Shown piece after piece: positions 41,517 to 50,192 of a stretch of 64,000 nt of DNA (the stretch's first letter is position 1; each line of letters starts with the position of its first letter). The notes under the pieces were generated by a model. The model was not told the DNA's origin, searched no databases, and was given only the letters and a program-made list of their open reading frames with translations. Source of the DNA: Pedobacter kyonggii (lineage in GTDB: Bacteria; Bacteroidota; Bacteroidia; Sphingobacteriales; Sphingobacteriaceae); the NCBI RefSeq assembly GCF_004310665.1, contig NZ_SIXF01000022.1:1-64000 (forward strand). Reading direction: 5' to 3'. Position numbers and translations under genes: made by a program.

Positions 41517-44500
41517 ATGAAAATAGGCTCTACTTTATTAAAGCAATATTCTTCTTTATTGCTCCTGCTTATTCTTTCTTTTTCAGTTAAGGCCCAATAT
41601 TTCGGACAAAATAAGGTAAGGTATAAAAAACTCGACTTTAAAGTTTTGCAGACACCCCATTTCGAGATTTATTACTATATCAAAAACGAGAAACTTTTAA
41701 AACGTTTTTCGCAAGATGCCGAAACCTGGTACAAAATGCATCAGGAAGTTTTCAGAGATACTTTTTTAAAGAAAAACCCTATTATTTTATACAACAACCA
41801 TCCTGATTTCCAGCAAACAACAGCACTTAACGGAGAAATTGGAATTGGTACCGGTGGGGTTACAGAGGCACTAAAAAACAGGGTGATTATGCCTGTTATG
41901 GAGCTAAATAGCCAAACGAGACACGTTTTAGGTCACGAGCTTGTGCATGCTTTTCAATACCACCTTCTGCTCGAAAAAGATTCGATTAGCTTAGAAAATG
42001 TTGGGCAAACACCGCTATGGATGGTTGAAGGTATGGCTGAATACCTGTCAATCGGAAAAAAGGATGCATTTACTTCCATGTGGATGCGCGATGCCATGTT
42101 GAACCGCGATATCCCTTCGTTGAAAGATTTAACCAACTCAAACAAATATTTCCCTTATCGTTATGGTCAGGCATTTTGGACTTACATAGGTTCTCAGTAC
42201 GGCGATACCACAATCGTTCCGTTGTTTAAGAATACTGCAAAATATGGTTATGAAAACGCCATCAGGTATACTTTTGGCTATGATGACAAAACATTGTCGG
42301 GTTTATGGAAAAATTCTATCGATGCGCATTATAAACCAATGTTAAAAGCAGATAGTTCACAGATCAAAATTACGGGTACAAAAATTATCGATAATAAAAA
42401 CGCAGGCAATATGAACGTTGCTCCTGCCCTTAGTCCAGATGGAAGATATTTGGCTTTCATGTCTGAAAAAGATCTTTTTGGCATTGATTTATTTCTCGCA
42501 GATGCAAAAACCGGAAGAATTATCAGGAAGCTGAGCAGTCAGATCTCCAATGGCCATATTGATGATTTCAACTTTATAGAATCAGCTGGAGCATGGTCAC
42601 CGGATAGTAAACAGTTTGCTTTCAGTATATTCAGCCATGGTAAGAACCAGATGATGATTATCAATGTTTCAAACGGGAGTACGGTTTCTCAGACAGCGAT
42701 GGATCAGGTGCAGCAATTTGGTAATTTAACCTGGTCGCCAAATGGAAAAGATGTGGCTTTTTCGGGCATGGTTGAAGGACAAAGTGATATCTTCTCTTAC
42801 AATTTAGACACCAAAACGATTACTCAAATTACTAACGATGTATATTCTGATTATGCACCTAGTTACTCTCCTGATGGCAAAAAAATAGTATTTTCATCAG
42901 ATAGAGCGGCAATTCAGGCGAATGTAGTTAATGCAGTACTGCCTATAAACCTAGCCGTTTACGATATCGCTTCTAAAACGGTAAGCAATTTAGATGTTTT
43001 CCCAGGCGCAAATAACCTAAATGCACAGTTCTCTTCAAACAGTCAAAATATCTATTTCCTTTCTAACAGAGATGGATTCAGGAATTTATATAAATACAAT
43101 TTCGCAGATAATACAGTAGATCAGTTAACTGATTATTTTACAGGAATTAGCGGGATTACCGAATTTTCGCCTGCAATTTCAGTTTCTACAACTGATGATA
43201 TAGTGTATAGCTATTACCGCTACCAGCGTTACACCTTATATAATGCTAAATTAAGCAGCTTTAAAGCGAAAAGAATTGGTAACCAGGAAGAAAATTTTGA
43301 TGCCGCTATCCTTCCTCCAATGGAAAACATTGGTGTAAACATTATCAATTCTAACTTAAATAATTTTGACCGTTTCGAAAAAACCATAGCCGATTCGATG
43401 AAAACCGTGCCTTACAGACCGAAATTCAGGTTAGATTATTTAGCCAATAGTGGTGTTGGCGTTTCTACCAGCCGTTTTGGAACAGGTGTTTCTGGCGGTA
43501 TTGTGGGTATGTTTAGCGATATATTAGGCACCAATCAAATTATTGCCAATCTATCTGTAAATGGAGAAATTTACGATTTTGGTGGCTTGGTGGGTTATAT
43601 TAATCAAAAAAGCAGAATAAACTGGGGGGCAGCTGTTTCCCATATCCCTTATGTATCAGGATTTAGATCTTACGGATACGAAAATATCCCTACAGGTGAT
43701 AACCAAACTGTTAATGCTTTAGCAGACAGAACGGATATTATTAGAACGTTCGAAGATCAGATTCAGATTTTTGGGGCTTATCCATTTAGTAAAATACATA
43801 GATTTGAATTGGGCGGTGCATTTTCACATTATAGTTATAGAGTTGATCGATATAGCAATTATTACAATTCAGCAGGTTACTACATTGGTCAAGACAGAAG
43901 CAGGATTTCTAACGATGTAGCTTCTCAAGATTATGGCATTCCGTTTAATTCTTTTACGCTTTATCAGTTAAATGCTGGCTTTATTGGTGATAATTCTATT
44001 TTTGGCCTTACTGGTCCGCTTGATGGTTTTAGATACCGCGTAAGTGGGGAAAAGTATTTTGGCACTTATAATTTTGCTGGTGTAACTGCCGATCTTCGTA
44101 AATATTGGAGAGCTAAGCCCGTAACCTTTGCCGTAAGAAGTTACAATACTTTAAGAATTGGTAAAGATGCAGATAGACTTTATCCAATGTATGTGGGTTA
44201 TCCTTATTTAATTAGAGGTTACGAATCAAACTCAATTTACAAAAGCACCTCGGCTCAATCGTCAGAATCTTTCGATATTAACCAATTAACAGGAAGTAAA
44301 ATAGCCGTTTTTAACTTCGAAGTACGCTTACCTTTTACAGGGCCTAAAAAGTTGGCCGCAATACCTTCTAAATTTTTATTCTCTGATCTGAATTTATTCT
44401 TTGATGCAGGATTGGCCTGGACAAACGACACTAAGGTAAAGTTTAAAAGCGAGCCAACTTACACTACAGAACCTGTATTAGATAACAATGGTGTTCCTGT

Positions 44501-44690
44501 TAAAGATGATAAAGGAAATCCAGTTACCTATCAATCTACAACAGAACGTGTACCGGCAATGAGTATAGGTATATCGTTACGGGTGAACGTTTTTGGCTAT
44601 TTTGTATTGGAGCCTTATTATGCGATTCCTTTCCAAAGGAAAGATGTTAAAACTGGAGTATTTGGTTTAACATTCGCTCCTGGATGGTAA
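41517..44690 (+). CDS. large exported protein: gluzincin-like peptidase, TolB-like propeller, C-terminal outer membrane barrel
   Basis: The protein of about 1057 aa has a signal peptide (LLLLLILSFSVKAQ). A peptidase-like domain with GHELVHAFQYH (His140, Glu141, His144) is followed about 35 residues later by EGMAEYLS with the likely third ligand Glu. A TolB/WD40-like propeller shows repeats such as APALSPDGRYLAFMS, APSYSPDGKKIVFSS and ENIGV..., and a C-terminal surface-antigen/BamA-like barrel ends FGLTFAPGW. Such fusions in Bacteroidota are probably outer membrane proteins with a periplasmic peptidase-propeller part. Start ATG 41517 fits the signal. The target is unknown. Confidence 0.82.
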   Translation: MKIGSTLLKQYSSLLLLLILSFSVKAQYFGQNKVRYKKLDFKVLQTPHFEIYYYIKNEKLLKRFSQDAETWYKMHQEVFRDTFLKKNPIILYNNHPDFQQTTALNGEIGIGTGGVTEALKNRVIMPVMELNSQTRHVLGHELVHAFQYHLLLEKDSISLENVGQTPLWMVEGMAEYLSIGKKDAFTSMWMRDAMLNRDIPSLKDLTNSNKYFPYRYGQAFWTYIGSQYGDTTIVPLFKNTAKYGYENAIRYTFGYDDKTLSGLWKNSIDAHYKPMLKADSSQIKITGTKIIDNKNAGNMNVAPALSPDGRYLAFMSEKDLFGIDLFLADAKTGRIIRKLSSQISNGHIDDFNFIESAGAWSPDSKQFAFSIFSHGKNQMMIINVSNGSTVSQTAMDQVQQFGNLTWSPNGKDVAFSGMVEGQSDIFSYNLDTKTITQITNDVYSDYAPSYSPDGKKIVFSSDRAAIQANVVNAVLPINLAVYDIASKTVSNLDVFPGANNLNAQFSSNSQNIYFLSNRDGFRNLYKYNFADNTVDQLTDYFTGISGITEFSPAISVSTTDDIVYSYYRYQRYTLYNAKLSSFKAKRIGNQEENFDAAILPPMENIGVNIINSNLNNFDRFEKTIADSMKTVPYRPKFRLDYLANSGVGVSTSRFGTGVSGGIVGMFSDILGTNQIIANLSVNGEIYDFGGLVGYINQKSRINWGAAVSHIPYVSGFRSYGYENIPTGDNQTVNALADRTDIIRTFEDQIQIFGAYPFSKIHRFELGGAFSHYSYRVDRYSNYYNSAGYYIGQDRSRISNDVASQDYGIPFNSFTLYQLNAGFIGDNSIFGLTGPLDGFRYRVSGEKYFGTYNFAGVTADLRKYWRAKPVTFAVRSYNTLRIGKDADRLYPMYVGYPYLIRGYESNSIYKSTSAQSSESFDINQLTGSKIAVFNFEVRLPFTGPKKLAAIPSKFLFSDLNLFFDAGLAWTNDTKVKFKSEPTYTTEPVLDNNGVPVKDDKGNPVTYQSTTERVPAMSIGISLRVNVFGYFVLEPYYAIPFQRKDVKTGVFGLTFAPGW

Positions 44691-44715
44691 AGGGAAATAA
44701 ATTGCGAAATTGCAT

Positions 44716-45573
44716 ATGAAAAAAATATTTTTAATGGTTTTATTGTCTTGCAGTCTGTTGGGTTTTGCTCAAACAGTAACAGAGCCGGCTAATAATCCAA
44801 AAGAGTGGTCTCAAGCTACAGCGCCATTTAGAATTGCAGGTAATCTGTATTATGTTGGTACTTATGATTTAGCTTCTTATTTAATTGTAACAGAAAAAGG
44901 AAATATATTAATAAATACAGGTTTAGCTAATTCGATTTCAATAATAAAAGAAAATATAAAAGCTTTGGGATTTGATTATAAATCAATCAAAATTTTGCTC
45001 TTAACCCAAGCCCACTTTGATCATTTGGGCGCAATGGCCGAGATTAAAAAAGAAACCGGTGCAAAACTATACGTGGATGAGAAAGATGCAGATGCTCTTG
45101 AAACCGGCGGAAAATTAGATTATGAGCTTGGGAAATATGGCATAAGTTTCAAACCCGTAAAACCTGATTTCCTATTGAAGAATAACGATAAAATTAAATT
45201 AGGCAGCACTACTTTAACAATGCTTCACCATCCTGGACATACTAAAGGATCGTGTAGTTTTATATTTGACACGAAAGATAAAAATTCTAGCTACAAAGTT
45301 TTGATTGCCAATATGCCATCCATAATTGTTGATAGAAAATTCTCAGAAATAGCATCGTATAAAGATATCCAAAAAGATTATACCGAAACTTTTAAGGCAA
45401 TGAAAAAGATTGACTTTGATCTTTGGGTTGCCTCTCACGCAAGTCAGTTTGATCTTCATGATAAACGTAAACCAGGAGCCCCTTATAATCCAAAAATCTT
45501 TATGGATAAAAGTAATTTTTTCAAAAATCTTCAAGATCTGGAAAATGTTTTCCTCGAAAAAATTAAAAATTAA
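44716..45573 (+). CDS. blaGOB-like: subclass B3 metallo-beta-lactamase, GOB-like (Gln zinc ligand)
   Basis: The protein of about 285 aa has a signal peptide ending LLGFAQ. The B3 motif reads LLTQAHFDHLG: Gln98, His100, Asp102, His103, with Gln in place of the first His as in GOB enzymes. The other ligands fit: HHPGHTKGS (His175) and WVASHASQFDLH (His241). The long match to remembered GOB sequence (LLHHPGHTKGSCSFIF, LIANMPSIIVD, VASHASQFDLH) is strong. It should hydrolyse beta-lactams in the periplasm. ATG 44716 is preferred over the TTG two codons earlier. A terminator follows. Confidence 0.92.
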   Translation: MKKIFLMVLLSCSLLGFAQTVTEPANNPKEWSQATAPFRIAGNLYYVGTYDLASYLIVTEKGNILINTGLANSISIIKENIKALGFDYKSIKILLLTQAHFDHLGAMAEIKKETGAKLYVDEKDADALETGGKLDYELGKYGISFKPVKPDFLLKNNDKIKLGSTTLTMLHHPGHTKGSCSFIFDTKDKNSSYKVLIANMPSIIVDRKFSEIASYKDIQKDYTETFKAMKKIDFDLWVASHASQFDLHDKRKPGAPYNPKIFMDKSNFFKNLQDLENVFLEKIKN

Positions 45574-45589
45574 CCTTTTCCTAATTGTT

Positions 45590-45623
45590 AAAAGCGATTA
45601 AAGTATAAATAATCGCTTTTTTT
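45590..45623 (+). terminator. rho-independent terminator after the beta-lactamase gene
   Basis: AAAAGCGATTA (45590-45600) pairs with TAATCGCTTTT (45610-45620), an 11-bp stem with a nine-base loop, followed by TTT. Confidence 0.8.
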
Positions 45624-45665
45624 ATGGGGGCAGTTTAATTTCTTTTAATTTAACAGATGTAACAA

Positions 45666-46016
45666 CTAAGACAAACTCGTAAATGATAGTTTAACCTGAT
45701 TGTTTATATTCCGGTGTAAAAGAATATTTTCGAAATCGAGCCCTATGGTTAAATCAATCCAATCTGGATTACAAGATCTTACCAAACGTTCTTTTTGCAT
45801 GCGTGTAAACCGACTAATTGATTTAAAACGCAGCAAAGCTTGTGCTTCTGTTTTAAACTCTTCAAAATAAACCAGGCGGGTTAATTGTTGCCCATTATCA
45901 AAAAATAAGTTTGGCATCTGTTTGTAGAAATCCAGTGTCTTCATTAAATCAGAGCTCATGCCCACGTGCATACTTGTACGATTTCTGTCGGTAACGATAT
46001 AAACAAACTTTTTCAT
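45666..46016 (-). CDS. GIY-YIG domain protein with degenerate motifs
   Basis: The 116-aa protein follows the small GIY-YIG (YhbQ/UvrC-N) fold: FVYIVTDRNRTSMHVGMSSDL, YFEEFKTEAQALLRFKSISRF, and a C-terminal part RLVRSCNPDWIDLTIG. The GIY triplet is VYI and the YIG triplet is HVG, so the second Tyr is His, while the Arg-to-Glu/Asn spacing seems kept. It could be an altered nuclease or a DNA-binding relic. It is divergent from the S24-type regulator at 46150 and shares its repeat-bearing control region. Confidence 0.75.
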   Translation of the reverse strand: MKKFVYIVTDRNRTSMHVGMSSDLMKTLDFYKQMPNLFFDNGQQLTRLVYFEEFKTEAQALLRFKSISRFTRMQKERLVRSCNPDWIDLTIGLDFENILLHRNINNQVKLSFTSLS

Positions 46017-46038
46017 GATCTTATGTTTAAAACTTAAA

Positions 46039-46121
46039 ACTAAACTATTTAGTATACCCTCTTGTAATTCAAAATAATATTACTAACTTTATGAGCATAA
46101 AATTACTAACTATTTTAGTAA
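46039..46121. promoter_or_regulatory. repeated TACTAA palindromes upstream of the S24-type regulator
   Basis: ACTAAACTATTTAGT (46039-46053) and TTACTAA, CTATT, TTAGTAA (46103-46121) are two near-identical inverted repeats. A single half-site TTACTAA lies between them at 46080-46086. They fill the divergent region of the GIY-YIG gene and the repressor, so autoregulation by the repressor is likely. Confidence 0.6.
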
Positions 46122-46149
46122 TTCCAAATTTATTTTAAAATTTATTTTT

Positions 46150-46926
46150 ATGTCAAATATTTCAAATAATTTAAAGTACCTCAGGAAGAAAAAAGGCCAT
46201 ACACAGCAAAATTTCGCTGATATTATGGAAATTAAGAGATCGCTCATCGGGGCTTACGAGGAAGACCGGGCGGAACCTAAATATGATTTACTAAAAAAAA
46301 TAGCCGAATACTTTGATCTTACCATCGATGAATTCATCAATGAGAAAATATCTGACAGCTGGAAACCGAAGCCAAAAAGCCAGGGATCTAACCTAAGGGT
46401 ACTGAGTATTTCTGTTGATCAGAACGACCGCGAAAACATAGAACTGGTTCCGGTTAAAGCAAGCGCTGGTTATTTGAACGGTTTTTCTGATCCTCAATAC
46501 ATTAGCGACCTACCGAAATTTCAACTTCCATTAGCTGCATTAAGACAAGGTACATTTAGGGCTTTTGAAATTATGGGCGATAGTATGTTACCTGTTCAAC
46601 CAGGTAGTGTGATTATTGGCGAATACCTGGATAACTGGAATGAAGTAAAAACCGGCGAAACGTACATCGTGATCAGTAAAAATGAAGGCGTAGTATACAA
46701 AAGAGCGGGTAACCGTTTCAGAGAGAATAAAGATTTAAAGCTGATATCAGATAATAAGGTATACGATGCCTATACAATTGCTGCCGACGACATCCTAGAA
46801 ATCTGGAAAGCCAAAGCATACATATCTACATCATTGCCTGAGCCTGCACCAGATCCAACAATGGAAACACTTACCCAAATGATGGCACAAATGCAAAAAT
46901 CAATTTCTCAATTAAATAAAAATTAA
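46150..46926 (+). CDS. XRE-family transcriptional regulator with S24/LexA-like peptidase domain
   Basis: The 258-aa protein has an N-terminal XRE helix-turn-helix (LRKKKGHTQQNFADIMEIKRSLIGAYEEDRAEP, residues about 10-45), a linker, and an S24 peptidase fold with Ser145 in EIMGDSMLPVQPGS and Lys184 in VVYKRAG. That is the Ser-Lys dyad of LexA/CI-type self-cleaving repressors, with family-like spacing. Self-cleavage needs an Ala/Cys-Gly site, and a candidate is SAGY near residue 115. The repeated palindromes upstream suggest autoregulation. The C-terminal 30 residues are Met/Gln-rich. Confidence 0.85.
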   Translation: MSNISNNLKYLRKKKGHTQQNFADIMEIKRSLIGAYEEDRAEPKYDLLKKIAEYFDLTIDEFINEKISDSWKPKPKSQGSNLRVLSISVDQNDRENIELVPVKASAGYLNGFSDPQYISDLPKFQLPLAALRQGTFRAFEIMGDSMLPVQPGSVIIGEYLDNWNEVKTGETYIVISKNEGVVYKRAGNRFRENKDLKLISDNKVYDAYTIAADDILEIWKAKAYISTSLPEPAPDPTMETLTQMMAQMQKSISQLNKN

Positions 46927-47005
46927 CACTTTTTTAACAAAGGCCGATTAAACCGTTTGCATTTTTATGTATCTATTGTTTTAACAAACACATAAAAAAC
47001 ATAAC

Positions 47006-47458
47006 ATGAAAAAGGCAATTTTAACAATAGCAATTGCAGTAATGGGATTAACCGCTGCATTTGCTCAAGACACTACAAAGAGAACAAGAAGGGCAATGCC
47101 TAAAATGACTGCCGAGCAAAGAGCAGAAAAGGTAACCGCCAGATTAGAGAAACAGTTAAGCCTAACCGCTGATCAAAAAACCAAAATTTATGCCATTGAA
47201 TTGGAAAACGCAAAGAAAATGGAGGCTTGGAGATCTGCTGATCAAGGCGATATGAAAGGTAAAATGAAAGAACGTAAAGCAGCTATTGATGAGCAAAAAG
47301 CTAAAATAGATGGCATTTTAACTGCTGAACAAAAAACAAAAATGGATGCTTTCCGTGCGGAAGCCAAAGAAAAAGGAGAGAAAATGAGAAAAGGAATGGG
47401 TGGAAGAGGTAAAAAAGACAAAGCACCCGTAGTTTCTAATCCTCCTGCTCAAGGATAA
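47006..47458 (+). CDS. Spy/CpxP-like periplasmic protein
   Basis: The 150-aa protein has a signal peptide (MKKAILTIAIAVMGLTAAFA) and a long charged helical body. Two LTxxQ-like repeats are seen: LSLTADQKTKI and ILTAEQKTKMDAF. This pattern is that of the Spy/CpxP family of periplasmic chaperone or stress-sensor proteins. The tail is basic and Gly-rich (MGGRGKKDKAP). It is monocistronic with its own terminator. Confidence 0.75.
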   Translation: MKKAILTIAIAVMGLTAAFAQDTTKRTRRAMPKMTAEQRAEKVTARLEKQLSLTADQKTKIYAIELENAKKMEAWRSADQGDMKGKMKERKAAIDEQKAKIDGILTAEQKTKMDAFRAEAKEKGEKMRKGMGGRGKKDKAPVVSNPPAQG

Positions 47459-47489
47459 ATAGCTCAAACATTAATTAATTATATTTTTG

Positions 47490-47521
47490 AAAGCGTTCCG
47501 ATTATTCGGGGCGCTTTTTTT
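47490..47521 (+). terminator. rho-independent terminator before bioF
   Basis: AAAGCGTTCCGA (47490-47501) pairs with TCGGGGCGCTTT (47506-47517), with two G-T wobbles, and is followed by a T-run. It isolates the Spy-like gene from bioF, which starts only 12 bases later. Confidence 0.75.
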
Positions 47522-47532
47522 ACTTTTGACCA

Positions 47533-48654
47533 ATGAGCAAAATTGAACAGTTTCTTAACGGCAAACTTCAGGAACGAAAAAATAACCTTTCGATCAGGAA
47601 TTTATCGACGAACATCCCTCCTTTTGATTTTTGTTCTAATGATTATTTAGGTTTTGCCAGATCTAGTGAATTAAAAAAACTGATTAATGATAATATTGAA
47701 AACCTCCCCAATTATCTAAATGGTGCCGGAGGTTCTCGTCTTTTAAGCGGAAATACACAATATATTGAAGAAACTGAACAGTTTATTGCCGATTTCCACC
47801 TGGCTGAAAGTGGATTGATCTTTAACTCTGGTTATGATACCAATGTAGGGCTATTATCAAGCATCCCACAACGCGGCGACACCATTATTACTGACGAATT
47901 GATTCACGCCAGCATTATAGATGGCTGCAGGTTAAGCCATGCTACACGTTATAAATTTCTTCATAACGATATAAACGATCTTGAAACCAAACTGAAACTG
48001 GCAAAAGGAAATATATTTGTAGCGGTAGAAAGCGTTTATTCTATGGATGGAGATATTGCACCATTAATAGAGATAGCGAATCTTTGCGAGCATTACCATG
48101 CCAACCTGATTGTAGATGAAGCTCATGCTACAGGAGTTTTTGGTGCAAGCGGCAGCGGATTGATCAACCAACTTAACCTAACCAGTAAGGTATTTGCACG
48201 AATTGTAACCTTTGGAAAAGCCTTGGGCGTACACGGAGCCATTATTTTAGGAAGTAAAAACTTACGCCATTACCTTATTAATTTTGCAAGATCGTTCATT
48301 TACACCACAGCTGCTCCCATTCATAATATAGTTGCAGCTAGATCGGCATACCAACACTTAAATAAAATTGATCAGCAGCTGATTCATCAAAAAATTGCAT
48401 TGTTTAGAAAAATGTTAAAAGAGCAAAACATTAATGCACTTGATAGCGAAAGTTCTATTCAGGGTATTTTGTTTTCATCAAATGAAACGACTAAACTGGC
48501 CGCTACGGCACTGCAAAGCAAAGGTTTTGATGTACGGGCAATATTAAGCCCAACGGTGGCTTCAGGGAAAGAAAGGCTGAGAATCTGTCTACACAATTTT
48601 AATACCGACGAGGAAATTATTTCGTTGGTTAATCATCTTAAAGAATTGAATTAA
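47533..48654 (+). CDS. bioF: 8-amino-7-oxononanoate synthase
   Basis: The 373-aa enzyme of the alpha-oxoamine synthase family has FDFCSNDYLGFARS, GAGGSRLLSGNTQYIEETE, VDEAHATGVFGASGSG and the PLP Lys229 in VTFGKALGVHGA. It condenses pimeloyl-ACP/CoA with alanine in biotin synthesis. It is immediately followed by bioD with no gap, giving a two-gene biotin operon. bioA and bioB are not in the window. Confidence 0.92.
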   Translation: MSKIEQFLNGKLQERKNNLSIRNLSTNIPPFDFCSNDYLGFARSSELKKLINDNIENLPNYLNGAGGSRLLSGNTQYIEETEQFIADFHLAESGLIFNSGYDTNVGLLSSIPQRGDTIITDELIHASIIDGCRLSHATRYKFLHNDINDLETKLKLAKGNIFVAVESVYSMDGDIAPLIEIANLCEHYHANLIVDEAHATGVFGASGSGLINQLNLTSKVFARIVTFGKALGVHGAIILGSKNLRHYLINFARSFIYTTAAPIHNIVAARSAYQHLNKIDQQLIHQKIALFRKMLKEQNINALDSESSIQGILFSSNETTKLAATALQSKGFDVRAILSPTVASGKERLRICLHNFNTDEEIISLVNHLKELN

Positions 48655-49263
48655 ATGGCTAAATATTTTATCACAGGCATTGGAACGGGCATCGGAAAAA
48701 CATTAGTCAGTGCCATTTTAACCGAAAAACTAAAAGCTGATTATTGGAAACCGATCCAATCGGGAGATCTAGATATTAGCGATAGCATAACGATCAGCAG
48801 TTTAATTAGCAATACAACTACGGTTGTCCATCCTGAAAGCTACAGGTTAACACAACCTCTCTCACCGCATTTATCAGCGAGATTAGATGATATTGAGATT
48901 GATCTGAACAAAATCAACATGCCTTCAACGGATAACAATCTGATTATTGAAGGTGCTGGCGGCTTAATGGTACCCCTAAACGAAAAAGAGCTGATTATCA
49001 ACCTGATTAAAAAGTTGAATATTGAAGTGATACTGGTCTCACAAAATTACCTAGGAAGTATTAACCACACGCTTTTATCGATCAATCTGCTTAAACAGTA
49101 CGAGATTCCGATTAAAGGCATCATTTTTAATGGCGACGAGAATGTGGAAACGGAAAGATATATCCAGCAATATACCAAAATAAAAAAGCTAGGCAATATA
49201 CCTAGCTTCAGCGATATCGATAAAGATAAAGTGAAAGCAGCAGGCCAGAATCTTTTTCTTTAA
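48655..49263 (+). CDS. bioD: dethiobiotin synthetase
   Basis: The 202-aa protein has the P-loop FITGIGTGIGKTLVSAIL and YWKPIQSGD, with IIEGAGGLMVPLNE in the middle. It forms the ureido ring of dethiobiotin from diaminopelargonate, CO2 and ATP. The ATG at 48655 directly follows the bioF stop, so the genes are coupled. Confidence 0.92.
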   Translation: MAKYFITGIGTGIGKTLVSAILTEKLKADYWKPIQSGDLDISDSITISSLISNTTTVVHPESYRLTQPLSPHLSARLDDIEIDLNKINMPSTDNNLIIEGAGGLMVPLNEKELIINLIKKLNIEVILVSQNYLGSINHTLLSINLLKQYEIPIKGIIFNGDENVETERYIQQYTKIKKLGNIPSFSDIDKDKVKAAGQNLFL

Positions 49264-49316
49264 TTGGTTTCGAAAAAACAAAATTATCTCTACCAATTAC
49301 ATATTCTAAAAATCAG

Positions 49317-49437
49317 GCGTCATTCCCGCGCAGGCGGGAATCTTAAAACATATTGCATTACGATTATTCATAAGTTTTCCTTTTTTCGGAGGCATTCATG
49401 AGCACTCCGTGGTTCCCAATCAAGTTGGGAATGACGC
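49317..49437. repeat. intergenic inverted repeat, GCGTCATTCCCGCGCAGG type
   Basis: GCGTCATTCCCGCGCAGGCG with GGAATC at the left and TTCCCAATCAAGTTGGGAAT with GACGC at the right have inverted outer ends, each with an inner hairpin. It lies between bioD and the convergent SGNH gene, the last gene of the SusCD locus. Confidence 0.65.
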
Positions 49438-49469
49438 ACCGCCGAAACCTATTGCTGCAGACTCAATAT

Positions 49470-50165
49470 TTATTTCTCAGTTAAATAACCAGACTTTTTA
49501 AGAAAATCTGCCCAAACCTGGTATCCTGCTGAAATAAGGTGTAAACCATCTTTGGTAAGTTCTGCCCTTAAATGTTTGTCCTGATCGGTAAAATTTGGAT
49601 ACAGATCAATAACTGTTACATTTTTAGCTGCAAATTTCCTGATTTCATCATTTAACCACAAAATATGCTCATCCTTACCGTAATGGTTTTTAAATTTTTC
49701 GAAAGCACTGTTCACTGGTAAAAGCGTATTAAAATAGATGTGTGTTTTCTTAGAACCTTTTCTGATTCTGGCAATCATGGTTTTATAATTTCTTAAGATC
49801 ACACTATCTGGAATATTCCGGGAGATATCATTTATACCAATCAGGATAAAAACCTTTGTTGGTTTACCATCAATTATATCTTGCAAACGTTCTAAAACAC
49901 CGAAAGTAATATCGCCAGAAATCCCCCTGTTTTTTGCCTGAGGAAGATCTAAAAGTTTAGCCCAATCCGTGCCAGCGGTAATGCTGTTACCCAAAAAGAC
50001 AATATCTTTTTTAGATTTTGGATCAGCTTTAAACTTAGCCACCAGCTCAACATATTTCCCAGGGCGGTAAGTGCTGTCCCATTTTACTACCTGAGCCGTA
50101 GCTGCTGTAAAACTCAGGGTAAATACAACAACGATTACCAATAACTTGCTAAAAAGTGCTTTCAT
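49470..50165 (-). CDS. SGNH/GDSL-family esterase, exported
   Basis: The 231-aa protein has a signal peptide (VVFTLSFTAATAQ), block I VFLGNSITAG with the catalytic Ser, block II Gly in NRGISGD, block III Asn in LIGINDISR and block V DGLHLISAGY with Asp and His. It resembles the PAF-acetylhydrolase IB-like group. In this locus it may remove acyl groups from phospholipid- or glycan-type substrates. It is the last gene of the minus-strand SusCD locus, 27 bases after the GDPD gene. Confidence 0.85.
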   Translation of the reverse strand: MKALFSKLLVIVVVFTLSFTAATAQVVKWDSTYRPGKYVELVAKFKADPKSKKDIVFLGNSITAGTDWAKLLDLPQAKNRGISGDITFGVLERLQDIIDGKPTKVFILIGINDISRNIPDSVILRNYKTMIARIRKGSKKTHIYFNTLLPVNSAFEKFKNHYGKDEHILWLNDEIRKFAAKNVTVIDLYPNFTDQDKHLRAELTKDGLHLISAGYQVWADFLKKSGYLTEK

Positions 50166-50192
50166 ATTATATTTTTATAAAGGCCTAAAATA

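Noticed and set aside
47521-47528. TACTTTTG as a possible bioF promoter
   Set aside because: It ends four bases before the bioF ATG, so the transcript start would fall inside the gene; more likely part of the terminator tail.
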